NCBI RefSeq assembly: GCF_038432375.1
Contig: NZ_JBCAUS010000002.1
Coordinates: 558,001-622,000 of the forward strand
Length of the DNA stretch: 64,000 nucleotides
Origin: Methanococcoides sp. LMO-2
Lineage (GTDB): Archaea > Halobacteriota > Methanosarcinia > Methanosarcinales > Methanosarcinaceae
Reading direction: 5' to 3'
Shown piece by piece: positions 28,654 through 37,569 of the stretch. Within the stretch, counting starts at the first letter, position 1. The number at the start of each line of letters is the position of its first letter. The position numbers and the translations under genes were made by a program. The notes under the pieces are model-generated. The model was not told the DNA's origin. It saw nothing but the letters and a program-made list of their open reading frames with translations, and did not search any database.

Positions 28654-30468
28654 TTAGTTTTCATTTTTTAGCTTTGTACCTGTAAGCATCTCATAGTATT
28701 GCCTGGTAGGCTCCTGCCAGTTCATGTCCTGTGCAAGGAGATTTGCTTCCTGGCAGAGGAAATTGTACTTGGTCTTATCATCAGTGTAAGTGTCTATGAA
28801 ATAGTCCAGAGTAAGCGCGTAATCTGCTATCGTTTCAAGATAGGCCTGATCGATATTGTCAACTACCAGCACCCCGCCCATTCCCATCACCAAACGCTTG
28901 ACCGTTTTAAGTGCATCACTGAAACCACAGACCTTGCTCACAATACTGGGAGTGGCTTCCTTCCCGGCCTCAAGACCGGTGAGCAGGAACGGCTCATATC
29001 GTGACGGGAAAATACCGGCAACACAGCCCGCCATGAACTCATCAACGCTCATATTGAAACCGCCATCGCTCTTAGATAACCACTGGGGATAAAGAATCGC
29101 GGACACATACCTGCTACCGCCGGAAAGCCTGGAACATTCAAGTTTTCTGCTCTCGATCATGTTCTGGATACGCATCTCCTCGCCGATAAGCACCTCTTCA
29201 TTGAGCATGATCGGGAAATTTTCAGGTGGATTGGCCTTCGGGCCATGGGCTGTTACGATAAAACAAACTACCCTGTAGTTCTCATCAAGTCGACCGGCCT
29301 CTACTTCGATCTTAACCATCCTGTCGAGAAGAACAAGCGAGTCCAGCAGATCCGGATAGCCTTTATTTTCAACTTCGATCCTTGATATTGAAAAGATAGG
29401 AATGATCTTCTCCGGTAGAAGCTTCAAACCATTGTGGGTTTTGTAAAGCTTTTCGGCAGTTAATTCCTGGATCTTGGTACGGCATTTGTTCTTTTTATCC
29501 AGAAGTTCATTAATGTCTCCGGTCTCAAGATCGATACCGTTCCTTACGATAATGGAATCAATGTCATAGAACAACTTGATCTCTTTTTTAGTGGAATCCC
29601 CAACTGCAGTTACAACATCTGCATATTCGGACAACGACTCAAGGGTAGCCATATTCTTCGGAACACCTGCACCCCATTCTTTATCATTGTCACGTATCTT
29701 CCTGATGGAGAGGTGGCCTGCAACCCTTCCGGGGATTGTCGCATGATAAGTTGCTACTGAATTGATTGGAACTCCGATCTTCTTTAGCCTTGCAATTGCA
29801 TAGAATACACCGAACTCATGGCAATGTAATGAAACGTGCCATGATGGTATAAGGGAACTGGCAAATTCAGATATCAATTCATCCTCATAGGCCATCGCTT
29901 TTTCTTTACGGAGATCCACAAGGGTATGAACGAATTCGGAAATGGCGTAGGAAAGATTAAGGTAATGTGTATATTCTGTCCTGTTACCCATATCCTCATA
30001 TGAAAGAGAGTCTAGTCCGATAAGATCGTAGGCTTCTGCCTTTACTTTATTCTCCAGACAGGTGTGCTTCCCATTGAATTCAACTATGGTCCTGCAGAAA
30101 TCATTGGTCTTAAACATCAGATAAATTATTTCGACCTGTTCCACCTTTTTTGATCCGACGATCAATTCGATGCCTTTTTCCTGGAGCTTTTCAATGATAA
30201 GTGAAAGATTCTCATCGGGAACAAGCTCATCGAACTCGCTCATGTCAGTTATACGGTTGAGGCCCTTGTTCCAGTCCGAGCCACTATATCCATAATAGGG
30301 ACATGCAACAAAGATCCTTGGAATTGATTCCTCCTCAATGATCCCGTCCTCAAGCATCTGAGCAAGATTCTTTACTTCCGCATCAATGACATTCCATATA
30401 CCGCCCATCTTATTGGACTTTGGACCAGCTTCTTCGCCGGCAATAATAATACACCTACGTTCGAACAC
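28654..30468 (-). CDS. glycogen synthase, GT3 (eukaryote-like) type
   Basis: This 604-residue protein resembles the GT3 glycogen synthases of fungi and animals rather than bacterial GlgA. Segments are PKSNKMGGIWNVIDAEV at the N-terminus, SWHVSLHCHEFGVFYAIARLK (residues about 208-228), NSVATYHATIPGRVAGH, ISRIEVENKGYPDLLDSL, and FPSRYEPFLLTGLEAG, the E-x7-E catalytic region. It elongates alpha-1,4-glucan; GT3 enzymes normally use UDP-glucose. The GTG start follows a GGGGGG tract. It is the first gene of the leftward glycogen cluster. Confidence 0.85.
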   Translation of the reverse strand: MFERRCIIIAGEEAGPKSNKMGGIWNVIDAEVKNLAQMLEDGIIEEESIPRIFVACPYYGYSGSDWNKGLNRITDMSEFDELVPDENLSLIIEKLQEKGIELIVGSKKVEQVEIIYLMFKTNDFCRTIVEFNGKHTCLENKVKAEAYDLIGLDSLSYEDMGNRTEYTHYLNLSYAISEFVHTLVDLRKEKAMAYEDELISEFASSLIPSWHVSLHCHEFGVFYAIARLKKIGVPINSVATYHATIPGRVAGHLSIRKIRDNDKEWGAGVPKNMATLESLSEYADVVTAVGDSTKKEIKLFYDIDSIIVRNGIDLETGDINELLDKKNKCRTKIQELTAEKLYKTHNGLKLLPEKIIPIFSISRIEVENKGYPDLLDSLVLLDRMVKIEVEAGRLDENYRVVCFIVTAHGPKANPPENFPIMLNEEVLIGEEMRIQNMIESRKLECSRLSGGSRYVSAILYPQWLSKSDGGFNMSVDEFMAGCVAGIFPSRYEPFLLTGLEAGKEATPSIVSKVCGFSDALKTVKRLVMGMGGVLVVDNIDQAYLETIADYALTLDYFIDTYTDDKTKYNFLCQEANLLAQDMNWQEPTRQYYEMLTGTKLKNEN

Positions 30469-30492
30469 CCGTTACCCCCCCGGACTTATCAA

Positions 30493-30557
30493 TTGACTAC
30501 ACTATTGTCAAGAGTAGTATATTAGTTTTTTTAAAAATATCAATTGTATTGACAATT
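30493..30557 (-). promoter_or_regulatory. glycogen synthase promoter region with TTGAC/GTCAA repeats
   Basis: TTGAC (30493-30497) and GTCAA (30507-30511) form an inverted repeat with a nine-base spacer, downstream of an AATATACT TATA-like box on the leftward strand near 30517-30524. A second repeat, AATTGT/ACAATT, lies at 30542-30557. Both are short, so an operator role is only possible. Confidence 0.3.
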
Positions 30558-30675
30558 ATACCACATGTTCTCTAAAAATTAATAGAAATTTGTAGAAACA
30601 ACTGATCAAATAAAGCTATCTTTATAAACCCGGCCCATATTGGCAATCGAAAAAAATGAAGTGATTGTCCAATGA

Positions 30676-31752
30676 TCACAGTGCCATACCGGAAGTGAAC
30701 AGCAATATCAGGAAGATCACATAGAGCACGATCAATGCTATCCCTTCTATTCTCCTGATCTCCCAGTGTGTGTTAATGAACCACAAAAGGACAACGCTGA
30801 TCATGATCATGAAAGGTATCGTGAACATAATGCTCATTGCTGCTATTTCGAGCGGGAACACAAGTGCAGAAAATCCCAGGACCAGGAAGATGTTGGTGAT
30901 GTTGGAACCGATGACATTCCCTATCGCGATGTTGCCATAACCTTTGCGTGCAGCGGATATTGTCACCATGAGTTCAGGAAGTGAAGTACCTACTGCAACA
31001 AGTGTGACACCGATCAGGGTATCAGGTAACTGTAAAAGTTCTGCAAAGAATATTGCTTCCGCTACAAAGTATTTGGCACCGAATATTACAGCCACTCCAC
31101 TAACGACGAGGATAAGAATATCCTTGTAGATGCCTGTGAGCTCTTTTTTCTTTTCTTTAGATTTCCGATCGCCACTCTCTGTAGCTTTTACTTTACCCGA
31201 ATTATAGTCATTGATACCTGCTTTGATGCGCTGGTTCATTGACCCTACATATTTGAACTTGACAAAATAGTGGAGAAATTCCCGGAAATAGGATTTATCT
31301 TCATATTTTGACTTGTCTTCGAACAGAAAGAACACATAAGCCACATAGAAAAGAATAAGGATCACTGCTTCAGCTCTTGAAAGTTCAAGATCGAATGCAA
31401 AGAGCAGGAAAAGTGTGGATGCAAAGACCATAATGTAGCCATCTCTTTTCAGCATATCGGATTCGGTCTTTACTACTGAGATGATGGCAGCACATCCAAC
31501 TATAAGTGCTATGTTCGCAATGTTCGAACCCACAACGTTTCCTATCACAATTCCGCTTGACCCTGAGAGTGAAGCAGCTATGGAAGAAGCAAGTTCAGGG
31601 ATCGAAGTACCGATTGCTACCAGGGTCAGTCCAATAATGAACTCAGAGATACCGAACCTCTTTGCAATGGAAGATGCAGAACTGACAAAAAAGTCAGAGC
31701 CTTTGACCAGAAGTATCAGCCCTATAAGCAGAATAGCTACATTAGAAAGCAT
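30676..31752 (-). CDS. CaCA-family sodium/calcium-type cation exchanger
   Basis: The ATG at 31752 gives 358 residues; a TTG one codon earlier is less likely. The protein contains two homologous halves of about five helices each, with the alpha repeats GSNIANIALIVG and GSNITNIFLVLG, preceded by TLVAIGTSIPELASSI and TLVAVGTSLPELMVTI. A charged cytoplasmic loop (residues about 175-205) separates the halves. It exchanges Ca2+ or another cation against Na+ or H+ across the membrane. No ribosome-binding site is seen and an AT-rich box lies about 28 bases upstream, so it may be leaderless. Confidence 0.9.
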   Translation of the reverse strand: MLSNVAILLIGLILLVKGSDFFVSSASSIAKRFGISEFIIGLTLVAIGTSIPELASSIAASLSGSSGIVIGNVVGSNIANIALIVGCAAIISVVKTESDMLKRDGYIMVFASTLFLLFAFDLELSRAEAVILILFYVAYVFFLFEDKSKYEDKSYFREFLHYFVKFKYVGSMNQRIKAGINDYNSGKVKATESGDRKSKEKKKELTGIYKDILILVVSGVAVIFGAKYFVAEAIFFAELLQLPDTLIGVTLVAVGTSLPELMVTISAARKGYGNIAIGNVIGSNITNIFLVLGFSALVFPLEIAAMSIMFTIPFMIMISVVLLWFINTHWEIRRIEGIALIVLYVIFLILLFTSGMAL

Positions 31753-31911
31753 CAAGCATTAATTGATTTCATTTCTATTTATCTTTGTTTATGGTGTCAC
31801 ATTGATATGATTTTAATGATATGGTTGCCTATAAGTACGTTTATATGCCAGATTGATGTTTATGAATAAGAGAAGTTAGACATTACATACATTATAAAGG
31901 AGTTTGATGCT

Positions 31912-32331
31912 TTGAGTGATACTGAACCTATTAGATTGGGATTTGTCGTAGCTGAGTTCAACAGGGACCTTACATACCAGATGGAGCTTTTGGGAACAGA
32001 GCATGCAAAGTTCCTTGGCGCTGAGGTCATTGACACAATTCTGGTACCTGGCGTTTATGACATGCCTCTTGCTATCAAGAAACTCTGCGAGAGAGATGAC
32101 ATCGATGCTGTGATCACAATTGGTATCGTGATCGAGGGTGCTACAAAGCACGATGAGATCGTTGTTCAGCATGCTGCAAGAAAGATCACCGACCTTTCAC
32201 TGGAATACGACAAACCTGTGACACTCGGAATTGCAGGACCTGGCATGACACGCATGGAAGCACACCAGCGTGTGGATTATGCAAAGCGTGCAGTCGAAGC
32301 TGCAGTAAAGCTTGTCAGACGCCTGAAATAA
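31912..32331 (+). CDS. ribH: 6,7-dimethyl-8-ribityllumazine synthase
   Basis: This 139-residue protein condenses the ribityl-pyrimidine and butanone phosphate into lumazine, the substrate of RibC. Family segments are [29 protein letters not shown] and [14 protein letters not shown] with the catalytic histidine. The start is TTG, behind a strong AAGGAG nine bases upstream; the nearby ATG is out of frame. A TTTATATG box near 31839-31846 is a plausible promoter. A small stem at 32330-32348 follows the stop. Confidence 0.93.
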   Translation: MSDTEPIRLGFVVAEFNRDLTYQMELLGTEHAKFLGAEVIDTILVPGVYDMPLAIKKLCERDDIDAVITIGIVIEGATKHDEIVVQHAARKITDLSLEYDKPVTLGIAGPGMTRMEAHQRVDYAKRAVEAAVKLVRRLK

Positions 32332-32393
32332 GATCTTAATTCGATCTTTAAAAAACAACAAACTAAAAAAACGAAATACAGAGGGTAATTCCT

Positions 32394-33536
32394 ATGCCAT
32401 CATCAAGACTTGAGCGTGTAGAAGAATCGGCAACGATCAAGATCGCGAACGCTGCCAACAAGCTGAAAAGTGAAGGTATCGATATCATCAGTTTCAGTCT
32501 TGGAGAACCGGACTTTGACACACCCGAACACATCTGTAAGGCAGCAGCCGACGCAATGTACCGTGGTGAGACACATTACGCACCGTCCAACGGCGTTCCT
32601 GAGCTCAGGAATGCAATTGCCAACAAGCTGGTAACCGAGAACAAGCTTGACTTTACACCGGATGATATACTTGTCACACCTGGTGCAAAACAGGCTCTCT
32701 TTGAGATCATCATGTCCGTACTTGATGACAACGATGAGGCTATCCTTCCTGACCCTTCCTGGGTATCCTACAGCCCATGCATCAAATTTGCAGGTGCAAA
32801 CCCTGTCTGGGCACCTACTGATCCGGAAAACGGATTCATGCCATATGGAATTGAGGAGCTCATTACTGACAAGACAAAGCTCATTATTGTCAATTCCCCC
32901 TGCAATCCTACCGGAGGAGTGTACGACAAGGAGATGCTCAAGACAGTTTCAGACCTTGCTATCGACCACGACCTGCTTGTGATCTCTGATGAGATCTACG
33001 AGAAGATCATCTACGACAAAAAGCACATCAGCATGGGTTCACTGGACGGCATGCACGAGCGTACTATAACAGTCAACGGATTCTCAAAGGCATATGCAAT
33101 GACCGGATGGAGACTTGGTTATGTAGCAGCCATACCGGAACTGATGAAAGGATTCAAGAAGATCCATTCACACTCCGTAAGCAGTGCAACAACATTCGCA
33201 CAGTTCGGCGGTGTGGCAGCTCTGGAAGGACCACAGGAACCGGTCAATAACATGATCACAGAGTTCAAGGCAAGACGTGATATCCTTATCGATGGCCTGA
33301 ACAGGATCGGATTCAAGTGCAAGAAACCAGACGGTGCTTTCTACGCATTTGCCGATGTAAGCGAATTCGGTAATGGTGATGAAGTTGCAGACAAACTGTT
33401 ACAGGAAGCACACGTAGCAGTAACTCCGGGTTCAGGATTCGGAGCAAGCAGCAAGGATTTCATAAGGATATCCTATGCTACATCACAGGAAAGAATAAGG
33501 GAAGCACTCCAGAGAATAGAGGAAACACTCCTCTAA
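32394..33536 (+). CDS. class I/II aminotransferase (aspartate aminotransferase type)
   Basis: This 380-residue PLP enzyme has FSLGEPDFDTPEHI, HYAPSNGVPELR, VNSPCNPTGGVY, the cofactor aspartate in VISDEIYEKI, and NGFSKAYAMTGWRLGY with PLP-lysine Lys232. The conserved arginine near the C-terminus (FIRISYATS) fits dicarboxylate or aromatic substrates. It probably interconverts aspartate and oxaloacetate, but related enzymes use aromatic or branched amino acids. GAGGG lies before the ATG. It is downstream of ribH by 62 bases in the same direction. Confidence 0.85.
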   Translation: MPSSRLERVEESATIKIANAANKLKSEGIDIISFSLGEPDFDTPEHICKAAADAMYRGETHYAPSNGVPELRNAIANKLVTENKLDFTPDDILVTPGAKQALFEIIMSVLDDNDEAILPDPSWVSYSPCIKFAGANPVWAPTDPENGFMPYGIEELITDKTKLIIVNSPCNPTGGVYDKEMLKTVSDLAIDHDLLVISDEIYEKIIYDKKHISMGSLDGMHERTITVNGFSKAYAMTGWRLGYVAAIPELMKGFKKIHSHSVSSATTFAQFGGVAALEGPQEPVNNMITEFKARRDILIDGLNRIGFKCKKPDGAFYAFADVSEFGNGDEVADKLLQEAHVAVTPGSGFGASSKDFIRISYATSQERIREALQRIEETLL

Positions 33537-33550
33537 ACCTTTCTTTTTTT
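33518..33550 (+). terminator. aminotransferase terminator
   Basis: AGAGGA (33518-33523) pairs with TCCTCT (33529-33534) around five bases, overlapping the stop codon. It is followed by a T-rich tract to about 33550. Confidence 0.55.
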
Positions 33551-33597
33551 CTTAAATTCAACAAGATATCCGTAATAGACGATATCGGTTTTTAAAA

Positions 33598-34029
33598 TCA
33601 ATCGTTATTTTCACAATAACGTTCGAGTATTTTATTGATAATTCTTCCACTGCTGTATAGCGGACACTTCATGGACTCGTCTATCCTCATTACAGTTGCC
33701 TTAAAACCTCGTTCCCTGAGACTATTTTCAAGTTCTTCCACGTCAAAGAACTGGTCATGACCGAGAACGATGATATCAGGATCGATCTCGTAAAGAGGTT
33801 CGAAAATGTCTTTTTCACTTCCAAGCATTGCCTTATCAACAGCCTTCAATGAACTTATCATCTCAAGTCGCTGTATTTCAGGAACGATAGGTTTTGCCTT
33901 ATGCCTGATCATGGAATCCCTTGCAACCAGCACGTAAAGCTCGTCACCCATTGCACGGGCACTGCTTAAGAAAAAAATGTGTCCGGGATGTAAAAGATCA
34001 AACGTTCCTGTGGCAAGTACTCGTATCAA
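33598..34029 (-). CDS. ribL: FAD synthetase, archaeal type
   Basis: This 143-residue nucleotidyltransferase has ATGTFDLLHPGHIFFL with the HxGH motif (His14-His17), DIIVLGHDQFF, and a KCPLYSSGRI ending with the cysteine and SSG motif typical of RibL. It adenylylates FMN to FAD; the close relative glycerol-3-phosphate cytidylyltransferase is the alternative. The start is TTG with GGTGAT six bases upstream. Together with RibC and RibH in this window it covers the last steps from lumazine to FAD, lacking only the riboflavin kinase. Confidence 0.88.
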   Translation of the reverse strand: MIRVLATGTFDLLHPGHIFFLSSARAMGDELYVLVARDSMIRHKAKPIVPEIQRLEMISSLKAVDKAMLGSEKDIFEPLYEIDPDIIVLGHDQFFDVEELENSLRERGFKATVMRIDESMKCPLYSSGRIINKILERYCENND

Positions 34030-34165
34030 TAAAGATCACCCTGTAAGTAAAGCTATGGAATAAAGACCAAAGGGTCTTGCAGTTCAGGAAATGAACAACA
34101 ACCTTAATAATATTATGCTAAAAGAATGAATCACGATCCACCCAGTGGAACAATGGAACAGTGAA

Positions 34166-34963
34166 TCAGTTTTCCCTTTTCAAGACCTCATTACGGAACT
34201 TCCTGTAGCAGCCTTCAATGAGACCAAGTTCTCCCTCGATGTTCAGGATATCAAAGTCAAAGATCTCAGCGAACTCCTTTACAATATCATCGAACTTCTT
34301 TTCATAACGCAGACCGGTATCCAATTTTGCCACCTTCTTGTAGCCCACCGCATCAAAAACGAACTTCGAGGTCTCAATATCATTGGGATCCTTGCCAAAC
34401 CCACCGGCAACAAGCATATCTCCCCAGTTCGCAGCCCACATTGGTGTCAGGAAAAAGGTACCTATCCCCTTGAAGCTCTTAAGGTGATGCAGGTATGCAT
34501 CCCTACCGCCAAGTACTGCACCAATACAGTCATCGACTATCTCACCATTCTCCTCTTTGAGGATGCAGATCTTACACTCAAGATCACCAAGATCCTTTTC
34601 AACATCACCGAGAACATTACCACAAAGACCATAGAATAAGAGAATTCCTTCCGAATAGGATGCCATTTCCTCTACCTTCTGGTAGACCTCAGACTTGAGG
34701 TTGGCAGGTACCGCATGTAATGCAAATTCGAGTATGTTTATGACAAAGCAATAAGAATCACCACACCGATCATGGCATTCAGATGTCATGCTGGCCTCAG
34801 GTACGAGCTTGTAGGAAGCTCCAACAGCATCAAGCTTCTTTACAATACCACCGCAGTCCTTGTTCTCGACCACGATCAAATTGTCTATCAAAGGGTCATG
34901 CTCTACAAGATGGACGATCTCATCCTCGAACATCCTGCATCCTATCAGGCTTATTAACGGCAT
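34166..34963 (-). CDS. DUF1638 family protein
   Basis: This 265-residue protein shows the DUF1638 plan: a start at SLIGCRMFEDEI, internal cysteines in DCGG, TSECHDRCGDSYC and LFYGLCGNVLG, and a C-terminal half with DCIGAVLGGRDAYLHHL, TFFLTPMWAANWG and DTGLRYEKKFDDIVKEFAE. Related proteins are encoded near methylamine and corrinoid genes in Methanosarcina, but their function is not established. The cysteine clusters suggest metal binding. A strong AAGGAGG precedes the ATG, and a CTTATATAG box near 35022-35030 predicts a leader of about 37 bases. Confidence 0.8.
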   Translation of the reverse strand: MPLISLIGCRMFEDEIVHLVEHDPLIDNLIVVENKDCGGIVKKLDAVGASYKLVPEASMTSECHDRCGDSYCFVINILEFALHAVPANLKSEVYQKVEEMASYSEGILLFYGLCGNVLGDVEKDLGDLECKICILKEENGEIVDDCIGAVLGGRDAYLHHLKSFKGIGTFFLTPMWAANWGDMLVAGGFGKDPNDIETSKFVFDAVGYKKVAKLDTGLRYEKKFDDIVKEFAEIFDFDILNIEGELGLIEGCYRKFRNEVLKREN

Positions 34964-35116
34964 AGCTCTCCTCCTTATTCAAAAGATAAATCAAAAGGTA
35001 GTGTAATGTTGCTGACCAGAACTATATAAGGATACCTATGCGAGCTGTTTGTAGAAAAAGAATAGCGATGCAGGACTTGAGAGCGCCTGCAACTCATATA
35101 TTGTTAATGACCGAAC

Positions 35117-36709
35117 TCAACGATTGTTCCCATAGCACTTCTCAAGGTGATCCACTGCTGGCGGGGTCGTAACAAGACTTACACCAACTGCAACTATCAT
35201 TGCCAGTGGGGTTGCTACAAGTATAGGATCAACGACGGTCCATGTACCTGTCAGGATCGTATCCACGCCGAAAAGCGCCTTTGAGATTCCCAGTGGTACT
35301 GCTTCCTTTGCATGGACGAATGTGAGCCAGAAAAGGCTGCTGAAAGTACCGACAACAAGGCTTGCAATTGCTCCTTCTTTTGTCATTCTCTTCCAGAACA
35401 ATGCACCCATGTACATTGGGAGGAAAGCTGCTGCACAGAGTCCGAAGAATATTGCAGTTGCCCTTGCGATGATGCTGATAGGCAGGATGTATGCAAGGAT
35501 CACACTCACAAGGATGGCAACAGATATTCCGATCTTTGTAACGTCAACGGTCTTTCCGGCATTGCCCTTCATCAGGAATTCACGGTAGAAGTCATGTCCG
35601 ATAGCTGTTCCCATTGTGTGGAACTGTGAGCTCAGGGTTGACATTGCAGCTGCGAGCAATGTTATCATGAAAACGATGACGAACATCTCAGGCATTGCAC
35701 TGTTGATGTACTCAGGCATGATAACGTCCATGTTTCCTTTTGCAACCTCAATGGAAAGCATTCCCCTGGTGTTGAAGAAGTAAACGTTGGAAAGTCCGCC
35801 TACGATGTATGCGACTCCTGCCATCATGAGGATGAAAGGACCACCAGCGAAGACTGCCCTGTTCAGGGATTTCTTACTGTCAACGGTCATGAACCTGACC
35901 GCAAGCTGTGGCTGTGCAAGCACACCGATACCAACACCAAGGATGATGGTTGATACCATTGTCCACCAGATAGGGGAGCCAAATGCCGGCATTGCGGTCC
36001 ATCCCTGATGACCGCCTGCTGCAAGGGATTCAGGAACCATAGGTGCGAGGTTGGTAAGTGCCTGGTGAGCTTCAACGATACCACCAAGCTTTGCGTAGGT
36101 GAGTGCCAGAAGTACTGCCATACCACCGAGCATAAGGGTCCCCTGAAGTGCATCGGTGTACATGACCGCAAGCAATCCGCCTGTGATAACATAAGCAGCG
36201 ACAATAACTGTCAGTATAAGGACGGCAATATCATAATCGATAGAAAGTGCGGTTTCCATGAACCTTGCACCACCAATTAGGACGATACCTGCATAAAGCG
36301 GCATGAATAAAGCTATAAGAGCACCGGAGTATCCCTGGATGAAACGTGACTGGAATCGTCTTCCCAGAAGTTCAGGGAATGTAACAGCATTAAGGTTCAC
36401 ACCGATCCTTCTTGTTCTTGCACCGAAAACAACGAATGCAATGAATATACCCACAAAGATGTTCATGAACACGAGCCAGAGGGTTCCCAGACCAAGCGTA
36501 CCGGTCACTCCGCCAAAACCAATGATAGCAGCTGTACTTATGAAAGCTGCACCATAGGAAAGTGCGAGAATGTAAGGATTGACCTTCCTTCCGGCGAGCA
36601 TGTAGTCGTCGACCTCTTTGGTCCTCCTGTATGCAAGCCAGCCGCAATAGAAGACTGCGAGCATATAGATCAGGACAAATATTCCCAGGGTTGAAGTACT
36701 GACCGCCAT
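35117..36709 (-). CDS. sodium:solute symporter (SSS family)
   Basis: This 530-residue protein has about 13 membrane helices and the SSS signatures: YRRTKEVDDYMLAGRKVNPYILALSYGAAFISTAA near the start, GGLLAVMYTDALQGTLMLGG, and VLAQPQLAVRFMTV. It imports a solute with Na+. The substrate is unknown; a compatible solute, amino acid or carboxylate are all possible for this family. The ATG is one base after the stop of a 39-residue membrane protein and uses a GAGGAG ribosome-binding site inside that gene. Confidence 0.88.
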   Translation of the reverse strand: MAVSTSTLGIFVLIYMLAVFYCGWLAYRRTKEVDDYMLAGRKVNPYILALSYGAAFISTAAIIGFGGVTGTLGLGTLWLVFMNIFVGIFIAFVVFGARTRRIGVNLNAVTFPELLGRRFQSRFIQGYSGALIALFMPLYAGIVLIGGARFMETALSIDYDIAVLILTVIVAAYVITGGLLAVMYTDALQGTLMLGGMAVLLALTYAKLGGIVEAHQALTNLAPMVPESLAAGGHQGWTAMPAFGSPIWWTMVSTIILGVGIGVLAQPQLAVRFMTVDSKKSLNRAVFAGGPFILMMAGVAYIVGGLSNVYFFNTRGMLSIEVAKGNMDVIMPEYINSAMPEMFVIVFMITLLAAAMSTLSSQFHTMGTAIGHDFYREFLMKGNAGKTVDVTKIGISVAILVSVILAYILPISIIARATAIFFGLCAAAFLPMYMGALFWKRMTKEGAIASLVVGTFSSLFWLTFVHAKEAVPLGISKALFGVDTILTGTWTVVDPILVATPLAMIVAVGVSLVTTPPAVDHLEKCYGNNR

Positions 36710-36710
36710 A

Positions 36711-36830
36711 TTAGCACTCCTCGTCCTCTTCTTCGTTCCACTTTAAAAGCCCATAGACCATACAGCCCAGTGCACTTACAATGCACAGGACATAGGCCAA
36801 CCATATCTGAGGGTCATCAATACCTAACAT
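36711..36830 (-). CDS. 39-residue symporter accessory protein
   Basis: The ORF begins MLGIDDPQIWLAYVLCIVSA and continues with one membrane helix (about residues 9-28) and a short charged tail ending WNEEEDEEC. A tiny protein of this kind, with one helix and an acidic C-terminus, is annotated as a symporter small accessory protein next to SSS transporters in other prokaryotes. Here its stop is one base from the symporter ATG, so the two are surely cotranslated. It is probably a membrane partner needed for assembly or activity; this is inference. Confidence 0.8.
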   Translation of the reverse strand: MLGIDDPQIWLAYVLCIVSALGCMVYGLLKWNEEEDEEC

Positions 36831-37230
36831 AAATACCACTTGCCATTTTTTGTTTGACGCTTGCTAACATGTAGCAAGATTTCATACTGGTATCTGTTAA
36901 CATGTACCATACTTTAATGTTTCGAAGTTATTCGCAAAGAATAATACAATTGGTTGAATGAAAATAGACATCAATGGAGCTAAAAGTGCAGAGATGTTTT
37001 AGAAGAGACGGTGCTGTATTGTAAGCAGATCTAAAAGAAAATGAAAGTATACAAAACTGGAAATTAATTCAAAGAATACAGCCTATTGCCAAGACTTCAG
37101 AAAATACGACCATCATGAACTATTTCCAGATAATTTCTCTAACTAATATATCTAATAAACGTATGTATATTAGTGGTCGTAGCAAAATAGCTATAACTTA
37201 ATCAAATGTATATATTGTTGGGGTTTTAAA
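36831..37230. promoter_or_regulatory. 400-base gap with tandem operators for the symporter
   Basis: Upstream of the leftward symporter pair, TAACATGTA occurs twice, 33 bases apart. The first is inside a perfect 7-bp inverted repeat, CTTGCTA-N5-TAGCAAG (36860-36878); the second is inside GGTA-N12-TACC (36889-36908). The leftward AT-rich box CATTAAAGTATGG at about 36907-36919 puts the transcription start among them. The rest of the gap holds the structured element at 37105-37181 and no credible ORF. Confidence 0.45.
37105..37181 (+). ncRNA. nested-stem element before a 63-residue gene
   Basis: An outer 8-bp stem, TACGACCA (37105-37112) with TGGTCGTA (37174-37181), nearly encloses a perfect 9-bp stem, ACTAATATA (37142-37150) with TATATTAGT (37166-37174). 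The two share base 37174. It could be an RNA leader or small RNA, or two DNA operator sites. No promoter is obvious. A TATATATT box lies after it at about 37208-37215. Confidence 0.3.
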
Positions 37231-37422
37231 ATGTGGAGTTTCTCAAAAATAGATGCTGAAAATTTAAAAGCGATCGCTGATCTGGAAAGCAAATTAGGTA
37301 TTACCTTAATTGCATTCTCAGATGATGGGATAGAGTATGCAGACTTAAACGAAGACGATACTAAAGAAGTAAAGGTTCTGGAAAAGAAACTGGGTCTTTC
37401 ACTGGTCGCGGTTAAAGCATGA
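37231..37422 (+). CDS. small protein with two LExKLG repeats (63 residues)
   Basis: This 63-residue acidic protein begins MWSFSKIDAENLKAIADLE and contains two similar units, LESKLGITLIAFSDDG and LEKKLGLSLVAVKA, separated by an acidic loop. The predicted pattern is helix-strand, helix-strand. GGGGT lies nine bases before the ATG, and a terminator follows. I do not recognise the family. Confidence 0.6.
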   Translation: MWSFSKIDAENLKAIADLESKLGITLIAFSDDGIEYADLNEDDTKEVKVLEKKLGLSLVAVKA

Positions 37423-37434
37423 TTTGAACGGGGA

Positions 37435-37465
37435 GTGCAGTATTTTGCACCCACTACTTTTTTTC
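37435..37465 (+). terminator. terminator after the 63-residue gene
   Basis: GTGCA (37435-37439) pairs with TGCAC (37446-37450), followed by a T-run at about 37458-37464. Confidence 0.45.
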
Positions 37466-37569
37466 ATTATCAATAGTTGCTAGATTAATCAATATTTCAT
37501 TTAATGATACAATCCAAAATAGCAGTATATACTGCACTAATTCCCATCATGTTACAATCCTCATGGACT

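Noticed and set aside
34145-34639. 164-codon plus-strand frame opposite the DUF1638 gene
   Set aside because: It is an antisense shadow: DUF1638 on the minus strand has conserved cysteine motifs and a strong ribosome-binding site.
37522-37535. Perfect 14-base palindrome GCAGTATATACTGC between convergent genes
   Set aside because: It is far from any promoter, downstream of both genes, and short enough with its TATATA core to arise by chance; no role can be argued.
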